This document shows, one piece after another, positions 8,253 to 16,006 of a DNA stretch of 64,000 bases. The stretch's first letter is position 1; each line of letters begins with the position of its first letter. The position numbers and the translations under genes are program-made. The notes under the pieces are model-generated. The model saw only the letters and a list, made by a program, of their open reading frames with translations, searched no databases and was not told the origin of the DNA. This DNA comes from Alphaproteobacteria bacterium. GTDB taxonomy: Bacteria; Pseudomonadota; Alphaproteobacteria; UBA9219. The DNA is taken from contig JAGWIK010000001.1 in assembly GCA_028866275.1 (NCBI GenBank), positions 62,001 to 126,000 on the forward strand. Reading direction: 5' to 3'.

Positions 8253-9059
8253 ATGACCTTCTTTCTTTCCAAATTTCTTTGGATATTTGTCGAACCCGGC
8301 AGCCTGTGCGCGATCCTGCTGGCCGTCGGGCTGGTGTTGGCGGCGTCATCGCATCCGGCGCGGCGCGCGTGGGGCCGGCGGCTGGCGGTGGGGGTTGCGT
8401 GTTTTTACCTTGCCGTCGCCATTCTGCCGGTGGGCGAATGGGCCTTGGTTCCTTTGGAAAACCGTTTTGCCGCGCAGGTTCTGCCCGGCCATGTCGCGGG
8501 CGTGATCGTCATCGGCGGCGATGAAAAGCCGAAAATCGCGGCGGCGCGTAACACGCCCTTTGTCGCGCTCGATTCCATGCGCCGCTACGCCGAATTCGCG
8601 CTTCTGGCGCGGCGTTATCCCGATGCCCGGCTGGTTTTTTCCGGCGGATCGCCCGAATTGCGGCCCGGCGCCAAAATCGTGGATGCCGATGTTGCGCGCG
8701 CCAATCTTGCCGCCATGGGCGTGCCAGTCGGCCGGATGGTTTTCGAAGAAAAATCGCGCAATACCTTTGAAAACGCGCAATTCACCGCCGCTATCGTGCA
8801 TCCGGAACCGGGACAGGTCTGGATTCTGGTCACCAGCGCGTGGCACATGCCGCGCGCCATCGGTTGTTTCCGCCGCGCCGGGTTTGACATTGTCGCCGCG
8901 CCGACGGGTTATTTCACCGACGGGCATTTTGATCGCAGCCCGGCCTTCCGTTTTGACGAACAAATGCATATGCTGACGATGGCGATGCACGAATATATCG
9001 GGCTTGCCGCTTATCGGCTGATGGGAAGGATCGACGCGCTATGGCCCGGAACGACGTGA
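8253..9059 (+). CDS. YdcF/ElyC-like DUF218 membrane protein
   Basis: This 268-residue protein has two N-terminal membrane helices (about 10-30 and 45-65) and a DUF218 domain with GVIVIGGD (about 83-90), LVFSGGS and VTSAWHMPRA, the conserved GG, Ser and His regions. E. coli relatives (ElyC, SanA, YdcF) act in envelope integrity, with ElyC linked to undecaprenyl-phosphate use. Context supports an envelope role: a peptidoglycan transglycosylase gene overlaps its end by 19 nt. The exact reaction is unknown for this family. Confidence 0.82.
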   Translation: MTFFLSKFLWIFVEPGSLCAILLAVGLVLAASSHPARRAWGRRLAVGVACFYLAVAILPVGEWALVPLENRFAAQVLPGHVAGVIVIGGDEKPKIAAARNTPFVALDSMRRYAEFALLARRYPDARLVFSGGSPELRPGAKIVDADVARANLAAMGVPVGRMVFEEKSRNTFENAQFTAAIVHPEPGQVWILVTSAWHMPRAIGCFRRAGFDIVAAPTGYFTDGHFDRSPAFRFDEQMHMLTMAMHEYIGLAAYRLMGRIDALWPGTT

Positions 9060-10054
9060 AATTCTTGTCGAGATTCTTGCCCGCAGCCGGCTTGCTGCTG
9101 CTTGCCGCCTGCGCCACGACGGAACCGCAGGAGCTTCCCGCCCTGGCCGCGCCGCCACAAAGCTGGCTGCAAAAAACCGAACAACAGGCCATTGCCGACG
9201 GCGTGTCGCCCGCCACGGTGCATGCCGCGCTGGACAATTTCAGGCCCGACGAACGCGTCATCGCGCTCGATCAGAAACAACCCGAAGGCACGATCACCTT
9301 CGCGGTATACCGGCGCCATATCGTGACGCCCGCGCGCGTTAAAAAAGGCGCTGCAATCATGCGCCAATATGCCGCCGACTTGCAGGCGATCAGCACGCGC
9401 ACAGGCGTGCCGCCGCAGATGATCGTGGCCTTGTGGGGGCTTGAAAGCAGTTTCGGCGCCAATATGGGCAATTATGAAACCGTCAACGCGCTGGCGACCT
9501 TGGCGTGGCAGGGCCGTCGCGCTACTTTTTTCCGCAACGAATTATTCGCCGCGCTGCACATCCTCGATCAAAACCATATGGACGCGTCGCAATTGCGCGG
9601 GTCGTGGGCCGGCGCGATGGGGCAATGCCAGTTTATGCCCACCACCTATCTGAAATACGCCGCCGACGGCGACAATGACGGGCGGCGCGATATCTGGGGC
9701 GACCCGCAGGATGTCATGGCCTCGATCGCCAATTACCTTGCCGCCGAAGGCTGGACGCGCGGGCAGGGCTGGGGCCGCGAAGTCACCCCCGGCGATATCG
9801 ATTTTTCCGAAACCGGCATCGACAAGCCGCATATGCTGTCCGAATGGGTCGGCGGCGGCGTGCGCGCCGTTACGGCCCCGCCTTTGCCGCGCGACACCAC
9901 CCGCGCCGCGCTGTTGGAACCCGACGGGGCGGGCGGGCCGGCATTTCTCGCCTACGACAATTTGCACGCATTGTTGCGGTGGAACCGCTCGACCTATTTC
10001 GCTGTGTCGGCCGGTCTGCTGGCCGACGCGATTGCGCAACAGGCGGCGAAGTAA
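9041..10054 (+). CDS. Lytic murein transglycosylase, MltB family lipoprotein
   Basis: This 337-residue enzyme should cleave the MurNAc-GlcNAc bond of peptidoglycan with 1,6-anhydro product. A lipoprotein signal ends in LLLAACA with the modified Cys at about residue 24. The catalytic glutamate is in LWGLESSFGANMG, followed by AGAMGQCQFMPTTYLKYA, both classic family-3 signatures. Length is normal. It starts inside the end of the YdcF-like gene and is probably translated with it. It converges on dnaA, 37 nt away, with no strong terminator between. Confidence 0.92.
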   Translation: MARNDVKFLSRFLPAAGLLLLAACATTEPQELPALAAPPQSWLQKTEQQAIADGVSPATVHAALDNFRPDERVIALDQKQPEGTITFAVYRRHIVTPARVKKGAAIMRQYAADLQAISTRTGVPPQMIVALWGLESSFGANMGNYETVNALATLAWQGRRATFFRNELFAALHILDQNHMDASQLRGSWAGAMGQCQFMPTTYLKYAADGDNDGRRDIWGDPQDVMASIANYLAAEGWTRGQGWGREVTPGDIDFSETGIDKPHMLSEWVGGGVRAVTAPPLPRDTTRAALLEPDGAGGPAFLAYDNLHALLRWNRSTYFAVSAGLLADAIAQQAAK

Positions 10055-10091
10055 ACCCTCTTTGCGGCGGGAAGACGGCTAGATGCCGGCT

Positions 10092-11567
10092 CTAGTTCTG
10101 CAACAGCCGCCGCAGCAACTCGACATCCTCGCGGAACGACGCGTCATAGGCGGCCAGTTCTTCGATCTTGCGCACGGCATGAATAACCGTGGTGTGGTCG
10201 CGGCCGCCGAATTTACGCCCGATTTCGGGTAACGAACGCGGGGTCAGCTGTTTGGCCAGATACATGGCGATCTGGCGCGGGCGGGCCACGGCGCGGGCGC
10301 GCCGCGCCGAATGCATGTCGGCAACGCGCACATTGTAATGTTCGGCGACTTTTTTCTGGATCTCGTCGATGGTGATGCGGCGTTCCGACGCGCGCAGCAT
10401 GTCGGCCAGAATTTCCTGCGTCATTTCCAAAGATATGGTGCGGCCGACCAACTGGGCATGGGCGGTAATGCGGTTCAACGCGCCTTCCAGCTCGCGCACG
10501 TTCGACGCGATTTTGTGGGCGAGGAATTCCATGACCTTGTCGGGAACGGCGCAGCCGATTTTTTCGGCCTTGGCCTGCAGGATGCCCAAACGCAATTCAT
10601 AATTGGCCGGATGCAAATCGGCGACCAGGCCCCAGCCGAGGCGCGAACGCAGACGTTCTTCCATACGGTCGAGATCCTGCGGCGATTTATCGGCGGAAAT
10701 AATGACCTGACGATTGCGGTCGACCAGCGCATTGAAGGTGTGAAAAAATTCTTCCTGCGTCGTGTCCTTGCCGCAGATGAACTGCACATCGTCGATCATC
10801 AGAACGTCGACTGAACGGAACTGTTCCTTGAACGCGACGGTGTCCTTGAACCGCAGCGCGCGCACGAACTGGTACATGAATTTTTCCGCCGACATATAAA
10901 TAACGCGGCGTTGCGGATAATGGGTGCGGATATGCCAGGCGATGGCATGCATCAAATGGGTCTTGCCCAGGCCGACGCCGCCGTAAAGGAACAACGGGTT
11001 GAAAGCCGGGTTTTCGCTGTCGGCGGCGCGGCGCGCCGCGGCATAGGCTAATTCATTGGGCTTGCCGACGACGAAATTGTCGAAGGTAAAGCGCGGGTCA
11101 AGATCGGCCTCCATCGCGTCGGCAAAGGGGCCGGGGGCAACGGCGGGCGCCGGCGGGACGCGGTTGGCGGCATATCCCATCGGCGTGATCGGCGCGGCGG
11201 ACGCGCCGTCGATGGCGTCTTTGGCCTGCGCGGCCTTGGCCAGCGGCGACAGGACGGCAAACGCAATGGCGCCGCGCGGCGTCAATTGTTGCCACAGGGC
11301 GCGGATCGTATCGCCATAATGCGCTTCTACCCAGTCGCGCATAAAGCGCGTCGGCAGGGTCAATGTCGCCGTCGCGACACCGGACGCGTCGCCGGCGACA
11401 TCGCAGGCAATCGGCTCCAGCCAGCGGCGATAGGCGGTTTCGCCAAAGCGGTCGCGCAGCATCGCGCGCAATTCCTGCCATGCCTCGGCGCGAGGCGTCG
11501 ACGCATCACGCGGCGATGTGGGCACGCTCATGTTTTCTATACCGGTATTGATCGCCTGGGCACTCAT
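10092..11567 (-). CDS. dnaA: Chromosomal replication initiator protein DnaA
   Basis: This 491-residue AAA+ ATPase binds DnaA boxes and opens the origin. Domain I is at about 24-100, a Pro/Ala-rich linker follows, Walker [10 protein letters not shown] is at 196-204 and Walker B VLMIDD at 255-260. Domain IV has the DnaA signature region ([20 protein letters not shown]) near 450-470. I start at the ATG at 11567 (MSAQAINTG) because GGAG lies 5 nt upstream; a GTG 15 nt earlier would place that site inside the gene. The upstream region contains DnaA-box-like sites, suggesting autoregulation or an origin. Confidence 0.96.
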   Translation of the reverse strand: MSAQAINTGIENMSVPTSPRDASTPRAEAWQELRAMLRDRFGETAYRRWLEPIACDVAGDASGVATATLTLPTRFMRDWVEAHYGDTIRALWQQLTPRGAIAFAVLSPLAKAAQAKDAIDGASAAPITPMGYAANRVPPAPAVAPGPFADAMEADLDPRFTFDNFVVGKPNELAYAAARRAADSENPAFNPLFLYGGVGLGKTHLMHAIAWHIRTHYPQRRVIYMSAEKFMYQFVRALRFKDTVAFKEQFRSVDVLMIDDVQFICGKDTTQEEFFHTFNALVDRNRQVIISADKSPQDLDRMEERLRSRLGWGLVADLHPANYELRLGILQAKAEKIGCAVPDKVMEFLAHKIASNVRELEGALNRITAHAQLVGRTISLEMTQEILADMLRASERRITIDEIQKKVAEHYNVRVADMHSARRARAVARPRQIAMYLAKQLTPRSLPEIGRKFGGRDHTTVIHAVRKIEELAAYDASFREDVELLRRLLQN

Positions 11568-12003
11568 CGAAACTCCGTTCACTCAGCAAAATGCAAAAAT
11601 AAGGAACACAGAAAACGGCACAGAAAAAACACAAACATTACCTCGTTCGAAGGCGGGAGCCTCCGACGTTTTTCGAACACGCAGATTTAAGAACAGTAAG
11701 AGGCGGGAGCCAACGTTGCCTGCGCGGCAGTGGATAAAAAGACGAAGCGAAAAGCGCAGACAGTCATGTTTTTTCAATCCACAATTTGGCCCGGCAACGG
11801 GCGCGGCAAGGCATCACGACAGTTCGATTGAGCATTTTGCCGGGCCTTGCGACACGCCATGCGGCTTCTTTCGAACCGAGGCAACCATAGATCAAAATTT
11901 CCGGACTTGTCCACAGGTCTGAAGCGGGAACGCGATAAAAAATTTTTCATGCGCGCGGAATTTCGTGCAGAAAAAATTTGACTCGCATGGAAAAACGGAA
12001 TCC
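11568..12003. other. Intergenic region between rpsT and dnaA with DnaA-box-like sites
   Basis: About 435 nt without a gene. TTGTCCACA (11907-11915, plus) and TTATCCACT (11729-11737, read on minus) each differ by one base from the TTATCCACA DnaA box; CAATCCACA (11775-11783) differs by two. The stretch around 11935-11995 is AT-rich. GTTCGAA (11645-11651) and TTCGAAC (11672-11678) form an inverted repeat, and GGCGGGAGCC occurs twice (near 11652 and 11703). This could be the dnaA control region, an origin, or both; I cannot decide from sequence alone. Confidence 0.45.
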
Positions 12004-12034
12004 AAAAAAATCGCCGCATCTTGCGATGCGGCGA
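12004..12034 (-). terminator. Rho-independent terminator after rpsT
   Basis: On the minus strand a perfect 10-bp stem (TCGCCGCATC at 12011-12020 with GATGCGGCGA at 12025-12034) surrounds a 4-nt loop and is followed by seven T (12004-12010). It lies 34 nt beyond the rpsT stop codon. It should separate rpsT from dnaA transcription. Confidence 0.9.
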
Positions 12035-12068
12035 CAAAGGCGAAAATTTCTGGCGCAAGTTTTTTTGC

Positions 12069-12335
12069 TCAGCCTTTTTTGGCAGCCTTGGCGCGACGGG
12101 CCAGGCGCGACGTTTTGCGCGCCGCCGTTTTCCAATGCAGCGTGCCGCGCGATGCGCCGCGCGCCAAAACGGATTCCGCAGTGCGTTGCGCGGTCACGGC
12201 TTCGGCATTGCCCGCGGCGATGGCTTCTTCGGCCTGCTTGACGGCGGTGCGGATCGCCGAACGGCGGGCGCGGTTCAATTCGTTGCGGCGCAGGGTCTGG
12301 CGGGCGCGCTTTTCGGCTGATTTATGGTTGGCCAT
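12069..12335 (-). CDS. rpsT: 30S ribosomal protein S20
   Basis: This 88-residue basic protein binds 16S rRNA early in 30S assembly. MANHKSAEKRARQTLRRNE at the N-terminus and a Lys/Arg/Ala-rich helical body are typical; length is normal. AGGATATAG precedes the ATG. Placement next to dnaA is common in alphaproteobacteria. A sigma70-like promoter lies about 90 nt upstream and a strong terminator follows. Confidence 0.96.
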   Translation of the reverse strand: MANHKSAEKRARQTLRRNELNRARRSAIRTAVKQAEEAIAAGNAEAVTAQRTAESVLARGASRGTLHWKTAARKTSRLARRAKAAKKG

Positions 12336-12421
12336 ATCTATATCCTGATCACGTTGTTTTGTTGCGTTTGTTATTCAAACTTCATGGCGCGTCTGCCCCG
12401 GGGCGACACGCGAAGGGGCAT

Positions 12422-12450
12422 TCAATACGCGCGGTTGGCGCGACGGTCAA
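12422..12450 (-). promoter_or_regulatory. Candidate rpsT promoter
   Basis: On the minus strand TTGACC (12445-12450) and TATTGA (12422-12427) are spaced by exactly 17 nt, a good sigma70-type match. The predicted start leaves an 80-nt leader before rpsT. The intergenic region 12336-12588 otherwise holds only the opposing prs promoter and a small GCGCC hairpin. Confidence 0.5.
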
Positions 12451-12510
12451 GGATTGAATCGCGTTAACATTGTTTTTTTGCGCCTTTCGGCGCGCGACGC
12501 GCCATATATC

Positions 12511-12539
12511 TTTACAAACGCACAAGGGGGCTGATATAT
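12511..12539 (+). promoter_or_regulatory. Candidate prs promoter
   Basis: TTTACA (12511-12516) and ATATAT (12534-12539) are 17 nt apart, about 50 nt before the prs start codon. The -10 is imperfect and could shift by one base (GATATA or TATATC). It is divergent from the rpsT promoter. Confidence 0.35.
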
Positions 12540-12588
12540 CACGCCCGGCGGGGATATCCTGTCTTTTAAAGGGCTTGTAGGGGCGAAC

Positions 12589-13536
12589 ATGAAGTTGATC
12601 GCGGGCAATAGCAACCGTCCTCTGGCCGAAGCGATTGCGCAAAATCTGGGCATGGGGTTAACCCAGGCAACCATCCGCCGCTTTGCCGATATGGAAGTCT
12701 TCGTTGAAATCCTTGAAAATGTTCGCGGCGAAGACGTGTTCGTTATCCAGCCGACCTCGTTCCCGGCCAACGATACGTTAATGGAATTGTTAATCATGAT
12801 CGACGCGCTGCGCCGCGCGTCGGCGCGCCGCGTGACCGCGGTGATCCCTTATTACGGCTATGCAAGGCAGGATCGCAAAACCAGCTCGCGCTCGCCGATC
12901 ACCGCCAAACTTGTCGCCAACCTTATCACCACCGCCGGCGCCAACCGCGTGCTGACGCTCGATTTGCATGCCGGCCAGATTCAGGGCTTTTTCGATATTC
13001 CTGTCGACAATCTGTTCGTCGGGCCCGTTTTTGTGCGCCATGTGCGCGATACGCTGTCGGTGCAGGGCAAATTGCCGTCCAGCCTGACGGTGGTCAGCCC
13101 CGATGTCGGCGGCGTGGTGCGCGCCCGCGCGATGGCGAAAAAACTCGATGCGGGTCTTGCCATCATCGACAAACGCCGCGAACGCGCAGGCGAATCCGAA
13201 GTTATGCATATCATCGGCGATGTCGAAGGCCATGATTGCATCATGCTCGATGATATCGTCGACAGCGCGGGGACATTATGTAACGCCGCCCGCGCGTTAA
13301 AGGACGCAGGCGCGCGCACCGTGACGGCTTACGTCTCGCACGGCGTGCTGTCGGGCGAAGCGGTCGATCGCATTAATAAATCGCCGTTTGAAAACCTGAT
13401 CATCACGGATTCCATCGAAGCCACGCCGACCGTCCTGTCTTCGCCCAAAATCAAGCAAATCAGCATCGCGCCCCTGATGGCCGAAGCCATCATCCGCATC
13501 AGCCAGGAACGTTCTGTTTCCAGTTTGTTCAGCTAA
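12589..13536 (+). CDS. prs: Ribose-phosphate pyrophosphokinase
   Basis: This 315-residue enzyme makes PRPP from ribose 5-phosphate and ATP for purine, pyrimidine, His, Trp and NAD synthesis, which links it loosely to nadC in this window. [10 protein letters not shown] near the N-terminus, [10 protein letters not shown] (about 87-96), [13 protein letters not shown] (about 123-135) and the PRPP loop [12 protein letters not shown] (about 219-230) are diagnostic. Length is normal. AGGGGCG precedes the ATG. Confidence 0.96.
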   Translation: MKLIAGNSNRPLAEAIAQNLGMGLTQATIRRFADMEVFVEILENVRGEDVFVIQPTSFPANDTLMELLIMIDALRRASARRVTAVIPYYGYARQDRKTSSRSPITAKLVANLITTAGANRVLTLDLHAGQIQGFFDIPVDNLFVGPVFVRHVRDTLSVQGKLPSSLTVVSPDVGGVVRARAMAKKLDAGLAIIDKRRERAGESEVMHIIGDVEGHDCIMLDDIVDSAGTLCNAARALKDAGARTVTAYVSHGVLSGEAVDRINKSPFENLIITDSIEATPTVLSSPKIKQISIAPLMAEAIIRISQERSVSSLFS

Positions 13537-13803
13537 AACAATACGTTGTGCGTTTCTTGGGCGTGCCGTCACCGCCGTCGCGAAAAGACTCGCTTTTCGT
13601 TCCCCAATCCTGCTATCACGCTGGCCATTGACCGGCACCCCTGGAGGCCGGTCTTCACGAAAAACCAAGGCCGCTCGCGGCCCCGTTATCGTCGCGTTGT
13701 CAGGGGGCAGCCACGACCCGTAACTCACCGGTTTCATGCCGGCGTTCCGCCCGTGCGCTTCTCCTCCCGGCCTCACCGATGGCGGCTTGAACGGAGAAGA
13801 AAC
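13537..13803 (+). promoter_or_regulatory. Structured intergenic region before rplY
   Basis: This 267-nt stretch has no gene. It holds three plus-strand hairpins: CGAAAAG/CTTTTCG (13581-13599), GACCGGC/GCCGGTC with a 10-nt loop (13630-13653), and GGCCGC/GCGGCC (13669-13682). The first could be a weak prs terminator. The other two lie in the likely rplY leader and could be involved in ribosomal-protein autoregulation. That last point is only inference. Confidence 0.35.
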
Positions 13804-14505
13804 ATGACCCAAATTACCGCTTTGCCCGCCGTCGCCCGCGCCAAGGAAACCAAAGGCGCCGCCCGCGCCACGCGCCGCGAAGGCAAAGTCCCCGCCGTGA
13901 TTTACGGCGACAAGCAAGACCCCATCATGGTCGCGATCGATTATAACGTTCTGGAACGCCATGTCGGCCGCGCCAGCTTTACGACGCAGCTGTTCGATCT
14001 CGACGTCGATGGCAAAAAACACCGCGTTCTGCCGCGCGACGTCCAGTTCGACCCGGTTTCGGACCGTCCCCTGCATGTCGATTTCCTGCGCGTGTCGGCC
14101 AACACCCGCGTGCGCGTCGCCGTTCCCGTCGTCTTTATCGACAGCGAAAAATCGGCCGGCATCAAGCGCGGCGGCACCTTGAACGTCGTGCATCATGAAA
14201 TCGAAGTTCTGTGCGCGCCCGATAAAATTCCGGCCAAATTCGAAGTCAGCCTCGAAGGCCTGCAGATCAATGACGCCGTGCATCTCAGCGCGCTCAAGCT
14301 GCCTGCCGATGTCAAACTGACGACCCACGAAAAAGACTTCACCATTGCCACCATCGCGGTGCCGTCGGCCATCCGTTCCGAAAACGAAGCGGCGGCGACG
14401 GCTTCCGCTGCGCCAGCGGCGGCAACGCCTGCGGCCGGCGCTCCGGCAGCAGCGGCGGCGGCCCCTGCGGCGGCAGCGGCCAAGAAGCCCGAAGCCAAGA
14501 AATAA
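13804..14505 (+). CDS. rplY: 50S ribosomal protein L25/general stress protein Ctc
   Basis: This 233-residue protein binds 5S rRNA. The N-terminal L25 domain (about 1-95) has RREGKVPAVIYG and HVDFLRV; the TL5/Ctc C-terminal beta domain follows to about 190. It ends in a long Ala/Pro-rich, Lys-tipped tail typical of alphaproteobacterial forms. I start at the ATG at 13804, preceded by GGAG; the open frame runs 86 codons further upstream through the structured leader without family similarity. A strong terminator follows. Confidence 0.94.
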   Translation: MTQITALPAVARAKETKGAARATRREGKVPAVIYGDKQDPIMVAIDYNVLERHVGRASFTTQLFDLDVDGKKHRVLPRDVQFDPVSDRPLHVDFLRVSANTRVRVAVPVVFIDSEKSAGIKRGGTLNVVHHEIEVLCAPDKIPAKFEVSLEGLQINDAVHLSALKLPADVKLTTHEKDFTIATIAVPSAIRSENEAAATASAAPAAATPAAGAPAAAAAAPAAAAAKKPEAKK

Positions 14506-14513
14506 GGAACTGA

Positions 14514-14542
14514 GGGGCGGCACGCCATGCCGCCCCCTTTTT
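14514..14542 (+). terminator. Rho-independent terminator after rplY
   Basis: GGGGCGGCA (14514-14522) and TGCCGCCCC (14528-14536) form a perfect 9-bp stem with a 5-nt loop, followed by C and five T. It sits 8 nt past the rplY stop and just before pth. Some readthrough into pth may be needed, as little space for another promoter remains. Confidence 0.9.
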
Positions 14543-14549
14543 CTGCGGC

Positions 14550-15134
14550 ATGAAACATCTTGTCATCGGCCTCGGCAATCCCGGCGAAGACTACGCCCGC
14601 ACGCGCCACAATATCGGCTTCATGGCCGTCGATGCGCTGGCGGGGCGATATCATTGCCCGGCGTGGAAAAAGAAATTCCGCGGCGCCGTAACCGGTGCGG
14701 ATGATTTTCTGCTGTTAAAGCCTCACACTTATATGAACCTTTCCGGCGAATCCGCAGGTGAAGCGGTGCGCTTCCACAATATCGCCGTCGACAATGTCAT
14801 CGTTTTTCATGACGATCTCGACCTGCCGCCCGGTCAGGTCAAAGTCAAGCAAGGCGGCGGTTCGGGCGGGCATAACGGCCTGAAATCGCTCGACGCGCAT
14901 ATCGGGCCGAATTATTGGCGCGTGCGGTTGGGCATTGGCCGCCCGATGACCGAACAAGGCGAACCGGTCAAGGGCGACGCCGTCACCCATTATGTGTTGA
15001 ACCCGTTCCCGCGGGCCGATCATGTCTGGCTCGATCCGTTGCTTGCGGCGCTGGCCGGTGGATTTGACCGCGCGCTGGCGGGCGATTACGCTGGCTACGT
15101 CGCCGGATTGCCCAAACCGTCTGTGAAGACATGA
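14550..15134 (+). CDS. pth: Peptidyl-tRNA hydrolase
   Basis: This 194-residue enzyme frees tRNA from stalled peptidyl-tRNA. It begins with IGLGNPGEDYARTRHNIGF, containing the catalytic His of RHNIG at about residue 20. FHDDLDLPPG holds the catalytic Asp near 94, and GGSGGHNGLKS the substrate-binding loop. Length is normal. No clear Shine-Dalgarno precedes the ATG, and the rplY terminator is 8 nt upstream. rplY-pth order is widely conserved. The stop overlaps trhO by 4 nt. Confidence 0.95.
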   Translation: MKHLVIGLGNPGEDYARTRHNIGFMAVDALAGRYHCPAWKKKFRGAVTGADDFLLLKPHTYMNLSGESAGEAVRFHNIAVDNVIVFHDDLDLPPGQVKVKQGGGSGGHNGLKSLDAHIGPNYWRVRLGIGRPMTEQGEPVKGDAVTHYVLNPFPRADHVWLDPLLAALAGGFDRALAGDYAGYVAGLPKPSVKT

Positions 15135-16006
15135 CTTATAAAATCGTCGCGCTGTATCGTTTTACGCCTGTGGCCGATCCCGCGGATCTGCGCGCGCGCC
15201 TGCTGCCGGAATTCCGGCGCCTGAATATATGCGGCACGTTGCTGGTCGCGTCCGAAGGCGTCAACGGCACGCTGGCGGGCCTGCCCGGTGATATCGACGC
15301 GATGCTGGATTTGCTGGCGCGGGATGTCGGGCTGGATGGCGGCGAGGTCAAATTCTCGTCATCCGGTGACAAACCGTTTCATCGCCTGAAAATCCGGCTC
15401 AAACGCGAATTGATTACCTTCAAACAGCCGTCGGCCGATCCCGCAAAAATGTGCGGCACTTATGTCGAACCGCGCGACTGGAACGCCTTGATCGCCGATC
15501 CTGAAACCGTGTTGATCGATACGCGGAATATCTATGAAACCAAGATCGGCATTTTTGCGGGCGCGCGCGATCCCGGCATCGAAAAATTTACGGACTTTGC
15601 CGCTTATGTGCGGGAAAAACTCGACCCCGCCAAGCACAAGAAAATCGCGATGTATTGCACCGGCGGCATTCGCTGCGAAAAAGCGTCCGCCTTCATGCGC
15701 GCCGAAGGCTTTGCCGAAGTCTATCACCTCAAGGGCGGCATCCTGAAATATCTGGAAGAAATCCCGCCCGCCGACAGCCGGTGGCAAGGCGATTGTTACG
15801 TCTTCGACAAACGCATGGGGGTCGGCCACGGCCTGCAGGCGGGCGATTACGCCATGTGTTATTGCTGCGGCTGGCCGTTGACGGCCGATGACAGAAAACA
15901 CCCGCATTACGAACCGGGCGTGTCCTGCGCCCATTGCCACGGCCGCCGCAGCGACGAAGACAAAGCCCGTTTCCGCATGCGCCAGCGACAGATGGACGGG
16001 CTTTAA
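15131..16006 (+). CDS. trhO: tRNA uridine(34) hydroxylase (rhodanese-like)
   Basis: This 291-residue protein matches YceA/TrhO, which hydroxylates U34 of some tRNAs to ho5U using oxygen. The N-terminal part (1-90) has SEGVNGTLAG. The rhodanese domain (about 120-215) carries the active-site Cys in MYCTGGIRCEKASAF. A C-terminal Cys-rich segment (CYCCGWPL and CAHCHGRRS) could bind metal. The ATG overlaps pth by 4 nt. The gene converges on addA with a 4-nt stop overlap. Confidence 0.9.
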   Translation: MTYKIVALYRFTPVADPADLRARLLPEFRRLNICGTLLVASEGVNGTLAGLPGDIDAMLDLLARDVGLDGGEVKFSSSGDKPFHRLKIRLKRELITFKQPSADPAKMCGTYVEPRDWNALIADPETVLIDTRNIYETKIGIFAGARDPGIEKFTDFAAYVREKLDPAKHKKIAMYCTGGIRCEKASAFMRAEGFAEVYHLKGGILKYLEEIPPADSRWQGDCYVFDKRMGVGHGLQAGDYAMCYCCGWPLTADDRKHPHYEPGVSCAHCHGRRSDEDKARFRMRQRQMDGL

